Origin: Clostridiales bacterium mt11
Lineage (GTDB): Bacteria > Bacillota > Clostridia > Tissierellales > Tepidimicrobiaceae
Direction of reading: 5' to 3'
Length of the DNA: 60,581 nucleotides
NCBI GenBank assembly: GCA_001282665.1
Contig: LN874946.1
Span: 398,305-458,885 of the forward strand
This document shows, one piece after another, positions 26,715-35,786 of this stretch. The position numbers were made by a program, and so were the translations under genes. Within the stretch, counting starts at the first letter, position 1. The number at the start of each line of letters is the position of its first letter. The notes beneath the pieces were generated by a model that was not told the origin of the DNA, searched no databases, and worked only from the letters and a program-made list of their open reading frames with translations.

Positions 26715-28475
26715 ATGGCTAATGGAAACTTTGCAGGAGGGGATGGCAGTCTTGCCAATCCTTTTCTAATAGAAGATGCACATGATTTAAATGTAGTTAG
26801 GAATGGGTTAGATAAACATTATAAGCTAGTAAAAAATATAAATTTGGATATAGAACCTTATAACCAAGGGGATGGATGGGAGCCAATATCTAAGTTCTGG
26901 GATGATGCAACTAGATTTAGAGGAGTAATAGACGGAGATGGACATTTTATAGTAGGTCTTTATAGTAAAATAAATGGATTAATAGGACATACAATAAATG
27001 CACAAATAAGAAACTTAAATCTAATAAACGTACATGTAGAAGGAAGTCACCCATACTTAGGAGGACTACTGGGGCATACAAGAAATACTGTAATAGAAAA
27101 ATGTAATATAAGCGGGGTGGTAGATGGTAGAAGTAAAACGGAAATAAGTGAGAGTGATTTGGGTGGTTTGGTGGCGAGAGTTCACAATGGTGGAACTTTA
27201 AAGAATTGTAAATCATCATGTAAAGTCTATACTAATAGACATACTTATGTTGGAGCATTAGTAGGAGCTGTGATAGATTCAACAATAACGGATTGTGTGT
27301 CTATAGGAAATATTAAACTGAGAGGGGTCCAAACACATGGTAGTAGTGCAAGATTATTCTGGGATATGTCTCTATACGGAGGAAATGATGGCGGGCTTAC
27401 AACTACTCAGATGCAAAACACACAAACATTTATAGATGTTGGGTGGGATAATATACTGAATAATGATGAAAGTAATGTGTGGATTCTAGAAGAAGGGAAA
27501 TATCCAGAGCTATGGTTTGAGAAGCTTGTTAAGTTAAAAAGATATTTGTTCCAGTGTGGTAACAATATCATGAAGCCAACGGAAAATGGATTAAGCAAAA
27601 TAGGAGATATGCCAGCAACCAGTCAAATGTTTGATGATTATGGCACAGATGACTTAAGTGACATAATAGGCAAAGTTGATAAAGCCTTTGAAATGAAATA
27701 CAAAGAAGATTTAGAGGATAGGAAATTATATAGATATAAATTAATTGGATTTAAAGATATATGTATTTTAAGAAATGTAAAAGAAACAATTATAGACCCA
27801 GATATAGAGCTAGGAACACAATTATTAAATCCATTAGACGGTTATGAAAGATATTATGCAAATCATAGTAATTTTAGTTATACGGGAACCTGGGACATTT
27901 CTGGAGCTAATAATAATTATAAAACTACTACAACTCCTAATTCTACTGCTACGTTCATGGTTCCAAAAGATGGGGATTTATTACTTCTTGGTAATGTAAG
28001 ATATAGCTTTAGACCATCAAAAATAGAAGTTTTAGTAAATGGTGTCTTAGATGGAAGATTCAGCCAAGTGTATAGTGATGCAATAGACAATGGCAGAAGT
28101 CTTTCTGTATGGGCAATGGTGAAAAATATGAAAGTTGGAGATAAAGTGAAGATAGTTCCATATGGCTTAACATCAAATGTTTTATTTTCACTACATGCTA
28201 TAGATATAGGAGGAAAATTTAGAAATTTAATCTATAAGGATAACAAATACTACATCTATCAAGATAATGAGTTTATAGAAGTTGAACCTACTATAGAAAA
28301 TTTTGAGAAATATGGTATAGATTTATTGGATATAGTAACAACCCCCACTGATAAAGTAAGAACAACTATGGAAGCAAAAGGTGATTTAGGAGATGGAAGA
28401 GAATTTTCTAAAGTATTTGATATGACTGAATTTAAGAAACAATTTAGAAATATAAAGAAGATAAATGAGGTTTAA
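26715..28475 (+). CDS. GLUG-repeat receptor-binding-like tail protein
   Basis: Residues 1-220 begin with NGNFAGGDGSLANPFLIEDA and contain GLUG-type repeats (LGGLLGHTRNTVIEKC, then VGALVGAVIDSTITDC), forming a right-handed beta-helix like that of surface adhesins. A second region (WILEEGKYPELWFEK) is shared with 30068 and 31735. Unlike the genes that follow, it lacks the C-terminal DGSYKINY domain and ends in a different domain of about 150 residues. As the first member of a cassette of paralogues it is probably a tail fibre or receptor-binding protein. Confidence 0.65.
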   Translation: MANGNFAGGDGSLANPFLIEDAHDLNVVRNGLDKHYKLVKNINLDIEPYNQGDGWEPISKFWDDATRFRGVIDGDGHFIVGLYSKINGLIGHTINAQIRNLNLINVHVEGSHPYLGGLLGHTRNTVIEKCNISGVVDGRSKTEISESDLGGLVARVHNGGTLKNCKSSCKVYTNRHTYVGALVGAVIDSTITDCVSIGNIKLRGVQTHGSSARLFWDMSLYGGNDGGLTTTQMQNTQTFIDVGWDNILNNDESNVWILEEGKYPELWFEKLVKLKRYLFQCGNNIMKPTENGLSKIGDMPATSQMFDDYGTDDLSDIIGKVDKAFEMKYKEDLEDRKLYRYKLIGFKDICILRNVKETIIDPDIELGTQLLNPLDGYERYYANHSNFSYTGTWDISGANNNYKTTTTPNSTATFMVPKDGDLLLLGNVRYSFRPSKIEVLVNGVLDGRFSQVYSDAIDNGRSLSVWAMVKNMKVGDKVKIVPYGLTSNVLFSLHAIDIGGKFRNLIYKDNKYYIYQDNEFIEVEPTIENFEKYGIDLLDIVTTPTDKVRTTMEAKGDLGDGREFSKVFDMTEFKKQFRNIKKINEV

Positions 28476-28517
28476 AATAATAGTTTGATATTATTTAGAG
28501 AGGAGGAAAGAGAATAA

Positions 28518-30056
28518 GTGAACATACATCGATTAATGAAAGAACATGGGGTAGCTTGGTGGAAATGTAAAAATGATACAGATGATATTTTAGTAGATGA
28601 ACTTGGCATATATAACGGAACTGTTAAAGGAGCTAAGTTAATTGATACTTCTATAGGAAAAGCTAGAAGATTTGAGGGTGGAAGTAATATTATAGAATTT
28701 AATTCTATAGTAATTCCAAAAACTGGAGCTTGTTCAATCAGATTTAAAATGATGATACCAGAAATACCAACTAGTTTAGGGCGAATATTATCAACAAGAA
28801 ATACTACTGCTGAGAACGGAATATATATAATAATAAAAGAAACAGGGGATATAGAAGTCGCCTTGTTTGATGTTGGAAATCCAAGTACTTCAGTGGCTAC
28901 ATTGAGATATCCTTTTCCAATAGATGGACAATGGCATGACATTGGAATTATATGGTCTGATACTATCAAAGGTAGTGATGTTAAGTTATATATAGATAAT
29001 ATGTCAACTCCAGTAAAAGAAACTTTTACAAGTAATCCAATAAGTTTTAATATGGCAAATGTGCTAAGGATAGGGAATGTTTCTCAATTAAATCAAGGCT
29101 TAGTAGGGGATATTACACAAGTAGAGATTTTTAATTCAGTTATAGATTTTTCAAAAGTAATATATAGTAATAATAAATATTTAATAAAATCTCAAAATAA
29201 AGTTAATACACTATTTGAAGGAGTATGGACTGATATTACAGAAAATATAATAGATATAGATAACATAACCCAAGAAGAATATAAACAATATGGAATGAAA
29301 TTTTTAGAAGATGTTCCAATAGATTTTATAAATCAATTAAAAGAATTTGAAGTTTTAGCTTATTCAAAAGATGATGAAAATCCTAAACTAGAATTAACTG
29401 TTGATGAATATAAACCTATTATGACTTTAGATGACCCAGAAATAGTTACACTAACAGATTCCAATAATCCACTATTACATATAGAAGGGTATAGAGATTT
29501 AAGACCTTATTGTAAGAGTGATGTTAAGAATCTGTTAATACAGTCTTCTATAGAGCCAAATATGAAAATAACAAGTGTACCTAAGCCACAATTAATTAAG
29601 CCAAAGGATGATATTGTATTTAGAGAACTAAGTAAAGTATTAGACTTTCAAGTAATTGCAACAGAATCAAATGAGGGAAGAATAAGAATTATATTTAGTA
29701 TAGATAGCGGAGCTACTTGGATGACATACAATGAAGCTACACAAGATTTTGTAGAAATAAACGAACAAGATTTAGATGAAGTTGAGGAAAATGGAATAAA
29801 AATATCTGTACTTAATTCAATAAAAGAAAAATGGGGAGATATTGTTACAAAAGGCAAAGTTAGATTCGCATACTACTTAAAAATTGATAATCTATCTGAT
29901 ACAGCAGAAATTGATGAGTTAATAGCTACTTTAAATATTTTAGGATTTTGGGAATCTACAATACATGAAGAAGATTATGATTATAGATATGATAATGTTA
30001 CTATTTATATAGAATTATATAGAGATGGGAGTTACAAGATAAATTATACAGAATAG
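28518..30056 (+). CDS. LamG-like tail protein with shared C-terminal domain
   Basis: Residues about 10-210 look like a concanavalin A/LamG-type lectin domain: RRFEGGSNIIEFNSIVIPKT, then GQWHDIGIIWSDT and VKLYIDNMSTP. Residues about 320-512 are a domain shared with 30068 and 32261, with IIFSIDSGATWMTYNE, VRFAYYLKIDNLSDTAE and the end DGSYKINYTE. The start is GTG 28518 after GAGGAGGAAAGAG. It is probably an interchangeable receptor-binding subunit. Confidence 0.65.
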   Translation: MNIHRLMKEHGVAWWKCKNDTDDILVDELGIYNGTVKGAKLIDTSIGKARRFEGGSNIIEFNSIVIPKTGACSIRFKMMIPEIPTSLGRILSTRNTTAENGIYIIIKETGDIEVALFDVGNPSTSVATLRYPFPIDGQWHDIGIIWSDTIKGSDVKLYIDNMSTPVKETFTSNPISFNMANVLRIGNVSQLNQGLVGDITQVEIFNSVIDFSKVIYSNNKYLIKSQNKVNTLFEGVWTDITENIIDIDNITQEEYKQYGMKFLEDVPIDFINQLKEFEVLAYSKDDENPKLELTVDEYKPIMTLDDPEIVTLTDSNNPLLHIEGYRDLRPYCKSDVKNLLIQSSIEPNMKITSVPKPQLIKPKDDIVFRELSKVLDFQVIATESNEGRIRIIFSIDSGATWMTYNEATQDFVEINEQDLDEVEENGIKISVLNSIKEKWGDIVTKGKVRFAYYLKIDNLSDTAEIDELIATLNILGFWESTIHEEDYDYRYDNVTIYIELYRDGSYKINYTE

Positions 30057-30067
30057 AGGTGATTTAG

Positions 30068-31723
30068 ATGGCTAATGGATTGTTTGCAGGTGGAGATGGT
30101 AGTGCTAATAATCCTTATTTGATTGAGGATGCTCATGATTTGGATGCTATTAGAAATGGATTAGATAAGCACTATAGACTTATAAATGATATTGATTTAA
30201 ATATAGAACCTTATAATGAAGGAGGAGGATGGAATCCTATAGGAAGTTTACAGATCCCATTCGCTGGGAGCTTCAATGGGGATGGTCATAAGATAGAAAA
30301 TTTGTATATCAATAGACCAAATGGGAGTTATCAAGGCTTATTTTCTACTATTATTAATAGTAGTTTGAAAAACATTACACTAGAAAAAGTAAATATTACA
30401 AGCCGTTCTAATATCGGAAGTTTAGTAGGGATAACGAGAGGTTCTAGTACAATAGAAAATGTAAGCTCTACAGGAACTGTTAGAGTAAGCACGATTTCTG
30501 GAGGATTGATTGGAAGAGTTGATTGGAGAGAAGAAGACGAAGTATATATAAAATCTTTAAAATTTGATGGAGAGATTATTGGTGGTTCAGAAGACGGTGG
30601 AGAAGTGTCATATATAGGTGGGATTATAGGAATTTTGAAAGGGAACATAGAGAATTCTTACTTTACGGGGAAAATAACATTTAAAAATAATGTTTTAAGA
30701 TGTGGTGGAATTGTAGGGAATGTTTACCCTGATAGTAAGATAAAAAACACATATGCTAGTAACAAATTTGATATATCAGTAGTAGAGACAATCACACAAC
30801 TAGGCGGAGTATTTGGGTATTTATCTAATGCAACAACTTCTGTAGTTACTAATTCATTTTGGAATATAGAAACATCTGGAATCACAACACCTGCAGTTGG
30901 AAGTACTGGGTTAACAACTCAACAAATGAAAGCAGTTCAAACATTTATAGATGCAGGTTGGGATAAAGAGCTAAATGATGAAGGTAATCCTATATGGATT
31001 TTAAAAGATGGAGAATACTCTAAATTATGGTTTGAACAAGAAACGAAACCAAATCTATATTTATTCCAATGTGGTAATAGTATAATAACTACAAAAAAAG
31101 ATGGCTCATTAGAAAAAGTAGGAGAAATACCAGTTACAAAAGAAATGTTTGATGAGTATGGTATAGAATATTTACCGAATACTATAGGACAAATTAGCAA
31201 TGAAGAACCTAAAAAATTATTAATAAATTCAATAATAGAACCTAAAATTAATATTACTTCTATACCAAAACCACAAATGATATTTCCAACAGGAGACATA
31301 ATCATCCCAAGTGGAGCAAATCTATTAAATGTAGCTGTTGATGGTAAATCAAATAATGACTTAGTAAAGATGATATTTAGTATAGATAGTGGAAATACAT
31401 GGTTAACAATAGATGAATCTAATAATATAATCCAGATAGACCATAACAATCTAGGTGATGTAAAAAATAAAGGTATGACATTATCTATGATAAACAATGT
31501 AGGGTCAATCTGGAGTAATCTGGTGTCTGACAAAATAAGATTTGCATATTATCTAGAGATAGAATCATTAGATGATGAGGAATATCTAGATAATTTAGAC
31601 ATAACTCTATATGTACCTGCAAAATGGGAAGCTATAGATGAGTATAGATATGGATATGGAAATGAAAAAATCCATGTTCGATTATATAAAGATGGAAGTT
31701 ACAAGATAAATTATACAGAATAG
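30068..31723 (+). CDS. Second GLUG-repeat tail protein with shared C-terminal domain
   Basis: The N-terminus (NGLFAGGDGSANNPYLIEDA) closely matches that of 26715, followed by several GLUG repeats (GSLVGITRGSSTIENV, SYIGGIIGILKGNIEN, CGGIVGNVYPDSKIKN). The module then has WILKDGEYSKLWFEQ, and the last 160 residues are the shared domain ending DGSYKINYTE. It combines the head of 26715 with the tail of 28518, a plain case of modular shuffling. Confidence 0.68.
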   Translation: MANGLFAGGDGSANNPYLIEDAHDLDAIRNGLDKHYRLINDIDLNIEPYNEGGGWNPIGSLQIPFAGSFNGDGHKIENLYINRPNGSYQGLFSTIINSSLKNITLEKVNITSRSNIGSLVGITRGSSTIENVSSTGTVRVSTISGGLIGRVDWREEDEVYIKSLKFDGEIIGGSEDGGEVSYIGGIIGILKGNIENSYFTGKITFKNNVLRCGGIVGNVYPDSKIKNTYASNKFDISVVETITQLGGVFGYLSNATTSVVTNSFWNIETSGITTPAVGSTGLTTQQMKAVQTFIDAGWDKELNDEGNPIWILKDGEYSKLWFEQETKPNLYLFQCGNSIITTKKDGSLEKVGEIPVTKEMFDEYGIEYLPNTIGQISNEEPKKLLINSIIEPKINITSIPKPQMIFPTGDIIIPSGANLLNVAVDGKSNNDLVKMIFSIDSGNTWLTIDESNNIIQIDHNNLGDVKNKGMTLSMINNVGSIWSNLVSDKIRFAYYLEIESLDDEEYLDNLDITLYVPAKWEAIDEYRYGYGNEKIHVRLYKDGSYKINYTE

Positions 31724-31734
31724 AGGTGATTTAG

Positions 31735-32253
31735 ATGGCTATAGGTAATCGAAACAGTGGAACCCAAGTATCAAAAAATTATTGGGATATAGAAGCAAGT
31801 GGTCAAACTACATCTGAAGGAGCAGCAGGAAAGACTACACAAGAAATGAAGACACCTTCTACCTATAGATGGGAGCATATATATAATCCGGAGAATAATA
31901 ATGAGAAAGTATGGATTCTCAAAGAGGATGAATATCCTAGGTTATGGTATGAAGCTGGACTAAATAGAAAAAAATACTTAGTTCATGATACAAGAAATGG
32001 GTACTTATATACAATTAAAAATGATAAACTAGAACCTATAAATTCCATGATACCTATAGAGGTTAATGATTTTGAAAAAGGAACGGAAGAATTATCAGAT
32101 ATTATTGGAGAAAGAGAAATATCTGCAAATATGAAAAAAGTATCTGATAAAGAGTTTGAGGATTATAATGTTTATGAGTATCCAATTTGTGGTTATAGCA
32201 GATTATATAAAATAAATATTTATGGTAAAGGAATACCAAATATAAAGGGGTGA
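31735..32253 (+). CDS. Truncated GLUG-family paralogue
   Basis: This 172-residue product aligns only with the middle part of the GLUG proteins: NYWDIEASGQTTSEGAAGKT parallels their SFWNIETSG region, and WILKEDEYPRLWYEAG their WILK/WILE block. The beta-helix repeats and the shared C-terminal domain are missing. Its start region (GAGGTGATTTAGATGGCT) is the same as that of 30068. It is probably a deletion product, perhaps still translated. Confidence 0.55.
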   Translation: MAIGNRNSGTQVSKNYWDIEASGQTTSEGAAGKTTQEMKTPSTYRWEHIYNPENNNEKVWILKEDEYPRLWYEAGLNRKKYLVHDTRNGYLYTIKNDKLEPINSMIPIEVNDFEKGTEELSDIIGEREISANMKKVSDKEFEDYNVYEYPICGYSRLYKINIYGKGIPNIKG

Positions 32254-32260
32254 TTAAGCA

Positions 32261-33553
32261 ATGAGTGAAGTAATAAAATGGGATAAAATTGGAGACTATA
32301 TTATATTATCTGAAAATGGGTTGACATTATCTAGAGAAGTCTTACACTCTAGTGCATATTATCAAGGGGCAATAGCAAACTCAAATGGAAAATCTGGAAA
32401 ATTCTATTGGGAAATAGATATGTTGTCAGTTAAAAACTATATAATGGTTGGATTATTAAATTCAACGGCAAATATTCAGAGTATGGGCAGAACTGTTGAA
32501 GATGCCCAAAAAGCTATACCACTTTCAAGAAGCTATAGTTCATCGGCCACGGGAAGTACTATAAGAATTAAATTTGATACTATAAATAGGGTTTTAGAAG
32601 TTGATGATTATAAAATTACTAATGCAGGGGGTTTTCCAGCAGTAGTAATGTCTCCAGCTGTAGGTAATTCTATAAGAGCTAATTTTGGGGCTACTCCATT
32701 TAAATACCCTATTCCAGAAGGATATAGGCCATATAATGATGTAGAAGAGGGAGAAATGCCCGATTGTTTTCATTATTCTTTAATAAAGTCTGAAAATAAA
32801 TATTATGATATTGATTTAGATAATAGTTCTTTGTTTGAAGTTCCTTTTGAATTAGAATCATTCATAAATAGTAATGTAAATACTGAAACAATAAAATCTA
32901 TGGATGATTCAGGAAAATTGTTAGTTAATAATCTTCTGAACCCTATTATAACATCTATAAGTGAATCAGACTTGATGATTGAGATATCAGCATTTAGAGA
33001 TATAAGAGTTACAACAAGTTTAGATTTACAATTAGATATATTAAGCATAGATAAACCTGCTATAGACTTAAAAGCTATTCCAAAACCACAAATAATTATT
33101 TCAAAAGATAATATACCAATACCAGTAAATGCAAGAATAATGGATATGAACTTAATTGCTACAGAAAATAAAGGTTCTTTAAGAATCATTTTTAGTACAG
33201 ATGATGGAGTAACTTGGAATACTTTAAATAAAGAAGAATTAAATGTAATAAACATAGATATAAATAATTTAGATGAAGTAAAGAAAAAAGGTTTAAATAT
33301 AGATGATTTTAATAACATAGGATGGATGTGGGATTCTATTATAAAGAAAAATAAAATAAGATTTGCATATTATCTAGAAATAGATAGTAAAGAAGATAAA
33401 GCAGAGACCAAAGAAATGAATGCTGTATTTACTGTAATAAGTACTTGGAAAAAAGCTAAACATAAAAAAGCTTTCAACTATGAATACACAAATACTAAAC
33501 TTATAGTAGAAATCTATAATGATGGAAGCTATAAAATCAATTATAAAGAGTAA
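32261..33553 (+). CDS. SPRY-domain tail protein with shared C-terminal domain
   Basis: Residues 1-165 form a SPRY/B30.2 domain: SGKFYWEIDMLSVKNYIMVG and the diagnostic end IRANFGATPFKYPIPEGYRP. SPRY domains bind ligands through variable loops and occur in phage fibres. Residues about 230-430 are the shared domain (LRIIFSTDDGVTWNT, RFAYYLEIDSKEDKAE, end DGSYKINYKE). It is the last member of the receptor-binding-like cassette and lies just before the lysis genes. Confidence 0.7.
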   Translation: MSEVIKWDKIGDYIILSENGLTLSREVLHSSAYYQGAIANSNGKSGKFYWEIDMLSVKNYIMVGLLNSTANIQSMGRTVEDAQKAIPLSRSYSSSATGSTIRIKFDTINRVLEVDDYKITNAGGFPAVVMSPAVGNSIRANFGATPFKYPIPEGYRPYNDVEEGEMPDCFHYSLIKSENKYYDIDLDNSSLFEVPFELESFINSNVNTETIKSMDDSGKLLVNNLLNPIITSISESDLMIEISAFRDIRVTTSLDLQLDILSIDKPAIDLKAIPKPQIIISKDNIPIPVNARIMDMNLIATENKGSLRIIFSTDDGVTWNTLNKEELNVINIDINNLDEVKKKGLNIDDFNNIGWMWDSIIKKNKIRFAYYLEIDSKEDKAETKEMNAVFTVISTWKKAKHKKAFNYEYTNTKLIVEIYNDGSYKINYKE

Positions 33554-33611
33554 CCCTGAGAAGGGATTTTTTTATGCCCTTTTTAAGAAAAAATTTAGGA
33601 GGAGATGGAAA

Positions 33612-34022
33612 ATGAACCATAAAACAATTTTTAATGGAATTATAGCAACGGTAGGGACAGTATTAACTTATTTAATTGGTGGATGGAATGCTTCATTAAA
33701 AATATTAGCTGTATTTATAATAAGTGATTATCTAACTGGTATAATGAATGGATTCGTTAACAAAAAATTATCCAGTTCAGTTGGATTTAATGGATTATTA
33801 AGAAAAGCTGCTATATTTTTTGTGATCATAATAGCTAATCAGTTGGACTTAGCGGTTAATAACGATAATAATCTTTTCAGAACCATGGCTTGTTATTTTT
33901 ATATAGCCAATGAAGGGATTAGTATAACAGAAAATTTAGCTATGCTAGGTGTTACATTACCAGACTTTATGGTAAATGCTTTGAATAAGTTAAAAGAAGA
34001 AAGCAACGATATTATAAAATAA
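33612..34022 (+). CDS. Holin (phage_holin_4 / TcdE-type)
   Basis: The holin permeabilises the cytoplasmic membrane to release or activate the endolysin. The 136-residue protein has hydrophobic segments near residues 5-25, 27-45 and 68-85, and the family block VFIISDYLTGIMNGFVNKKLSS, of which ISDYLTG is the hallmark. A longer frame runs back to 33519, but GGAGGAGATGGAAA directly before ATG 33612 sets the start. The endolysin follows after a terminator. Confidence 0.85.
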   Translation: MNHKTIFNGIIATVGTVLTYLIGGWNASLKILAVFIISDYLTGIMNGFVNKKLSSSVGFNGLLRKAAIFFVIIIANQLDLAVNNDNNLFRTMACYFYIANEGISITENLAMLGVTLPDFMVNALNKLKEESNDIIK

Positions 34023-34061
34023 AAAGTATTTTATTTAAAATCTTATACAAATATAGTAAAT

Positions 34062-34102
34062 AAGGTACCTTTGCCCCATATTAAGCAAAGGTACCTTTTA
34101 AT
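34062..34102 (+). terminator. Terminator between holin and endolysin
   Basis: A perfect 13-bp stem AAGGTACCTTTGC/GCAAAGGTACCTT with a 10-base loop is followed by TTTTAATATT. It is strong, so the endolysin either depends on read-through or has its own promoter. Confidence 0.8.
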
Positions 34103-34124
34103 ATTAAATTAGGAGGTATTAATT

Positions 34125-35375
34125 ATGGTAAAAGTATTTTTAGATCCAGGACATGGAGGTAGTGATCCGGGAGCTTTAGGAAATGGTTTGAGGGAAAAAG
34201 ACATAGCTCTATCAGCAACATTGAAAATAGGAGAAATCCTAAAAAATCATAATGTGGAAGTATATTATTCAAGAACAACAGATGTCTTTATAGAATTATC
34301 AGAAAGAGCTAGAAAAGCAAACAATATTGGTACAAATATTTTTGTTTCAATACATTGTAATGCATATGATGGAACTGCTAAAGGTGTAGAAACTTATAGT
34401 TATCCAGGTGCCGTACAAGGTGCTAAATTATCAAAAAATATTCTTGATAGCATAATTGCTAGTGGAGTATATGCATCTAACAGAGGAACTAAAACAGCCA
34501 ACTTTGCAGTACTAAGAGAAACCAATATGACAGCTGCATTAGTCGAAATGGCTTTTATAGATAATCCTCAAGATGCTGATATACTAAAATATAGGCAAGA
34601 TGATTTAGCTAAAGCAATATCAAAAGGAATTTTGAATTATTTAGGTATTAAATATGTAGCTAATAATAAAGAGGAAACAAAAAAAACTCCTATTATTGGA
34701 AAAGCAACTGCAACAGTAGAGCAAATGAAAAAATGGGCTATGGACAAAGGTGCAAATCAAAAGTTTATTGATTTAGCGCCTTTGTTTTACTCAATATCTA
34801 ATAAAGCTGGAATAAATCCCATAGTGACATATACACAAAGCGCCAAAGAGACAGGTTATATGAAGTTCGGAGGAGTATTAGATATAACATACAACAATCC
34901 ATGTGGAATGAAGATATTAGCTGGTGGTGGAGACAAAGATCCTAATGCACACAAAAGGTTTGAGAACTGGGAAGAAGGAATACAGGCTCAAGTAGATCAT
35001 TTAGCTTTATATGCTGGAGCTAACGGATACCCAAAATCTAATACTCCAGACCCTAGGCACTTTCCTTATTTAAAAGGTAGTGCTGCTACAGTCGAAAGTT
35101 TAGGTGGTAAATGGGCCCCAAGCTCCAGTTATGGAACTGATATTGCAAAAATGATAAAGGAAGTTGAGAACACAAAAGTTCCAAGTATGGAAGAGGCAAA
35201 AGAAGAAAAACAACTTAATAAAATAAAAATAGATCTTCATGGCAAACAACTAGAAGTAAAAGGCATTTATGAAGAAGGGGCTAACTATATACCAGTTAGA
35301 TTTTTAGAAAACCTAGGATATAAAATAGATTGGAAAAATGGAGCTGTGACGATAAATTACAAGGAAGATAAGTAA
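34125..35375 (+). CDS. Endolysin: Amidase_3 plus glucosaminidase-like domain
   Basis: Residues 1-180 are an N-acetylmuramoyl-L-alanine amidase (Amidase_3): zinc ligands are in DPGHGGSDPGA (His 10), the glutamate in GLREKDIAL, SIHCNAYDGTA, and the catalytic ALVEMAFIDN near 140. Residues about 200-350 resemble a glucosaminidase (YTQSAKETGYMKFGGVLDIT, FENWEEGIQAQVDHLALYAG). The last 50 residues match the copper amine oxidase N-like stalk domain seen in clostridial wall enzymes (GANYIPVRFLENLGYKIDW). No signal peptide is present, so export depends on the holin. Confidence 0.9.
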   Translation: MVKVFLDPGHGGSDPGALGNGLREKDIALSATLKIGEILKNHNVEVYYSRTTDVFIELSERARKANNIGTNIFVSIHCNAYDGTAKGVETYSYPGAVQGAKLSKNILDSIIASGVYASNRGTKTANFAVLRETNMTAALVEMAFIDNPQDADILKYRQDDLAKAISKGILNYLGIKYVANNKEETKKTPIIGKATATVEQMKKWAMDKGANQKFIDLAPLFYSISNKAGINPIVTYTQSAKETGYMKFGGVLDITYNNPCGMKILAGGGDKDPNAHKRFENWEEGIQAQVDHLALYAGANGYPKSNTPDPRHFPYLKGSAATVESLGGKWAPSSSYGTDIAKMIKEVENTKVPSMEEAKEEKQLNKIKIDLHGKQLEVKGIYEEGANYIPVRFLENLGYKIDWKNGAVTINYKEDK

Positions 35376-35451
35376 AAAAAATTAGGTCCAAAACTGCTAA
35401 AATAGTTTTTATCTTATAAATAAAATAGACAGAAAGAAGTGTGAAGCAAAT

Positions 35452-35691
35452 ATGAATTTAGTAAATATTACAGACTTAAATCTTATAGTATTTCTAGTAT
35501 CGAAAGGTCATGAAATAAAAAACAGTAAGTTAGATGGCAATAGAAGCATAATATATTTTGAAAGAAACCCAAAACTTAGATCAGATATTATAAAATTTGC
35601 AAATGGTACTGAAAGTATTAATATAACAGAGTATCAAGCAACAGAGCAAAGGGTTAAAACACTTTTATATCAAAATAAAAACTATAAATAA
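35452..35691 (+). CDS. DUF5659-like phage protein
   Basis: The 79-residue protein fits the DUF5659 family: the start TDLNLIVFLVSKGHEIK followed by IIYFERNPKLRSDIIKFANG. It is common near lysis genes or at the ends of clostridial prophages. Its role is unknown. Confidence 0.65.
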   Translation: MNLVNITDLNLIVFLVSKGHEIKNSKLDGNRSIIYFERNPKLRSDIIKFANGTESINITEYQATEQRVKTLLYQNKNYK

Positions 35692-35755
35692 ATTTAATGT
35701 AATTTTAATTTATATCCAAAACTACTTTCAACTTTAAACTTTCATATGCAACTTT

Positions 35756-35778
35756 CAACTATTTGAAATAGTTGGAGG
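35756..35778 (+). promoter_or_regulatory. Palindrome adjoining the methyltransferase ribosome binding site
   Basis: The 19-base palindrome CAACTATTTGAAATAGTTG (35756-35774) runs directly into the Shine-Dalgarno GGAGG (35774-35778). In RNA the hairpin would touch the ribosome binding site; in DNA it could be an operator. Upstream, CAACTTT-like repeats add further potential partners for the GTTGG sequence. Function is inferred. Confidence 0.45.
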
Positions 35779-35786
35779 TTGTTAGT

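Noticed and set aside
30937..31533. Long minus-strand open frames opposite the GLUG, SPRY and other tail genes
   Set aside because: They lack ribosome binding sites and known domains and lie opposite well-supported genes; AT-rich coding DNA often leaves such frames open.
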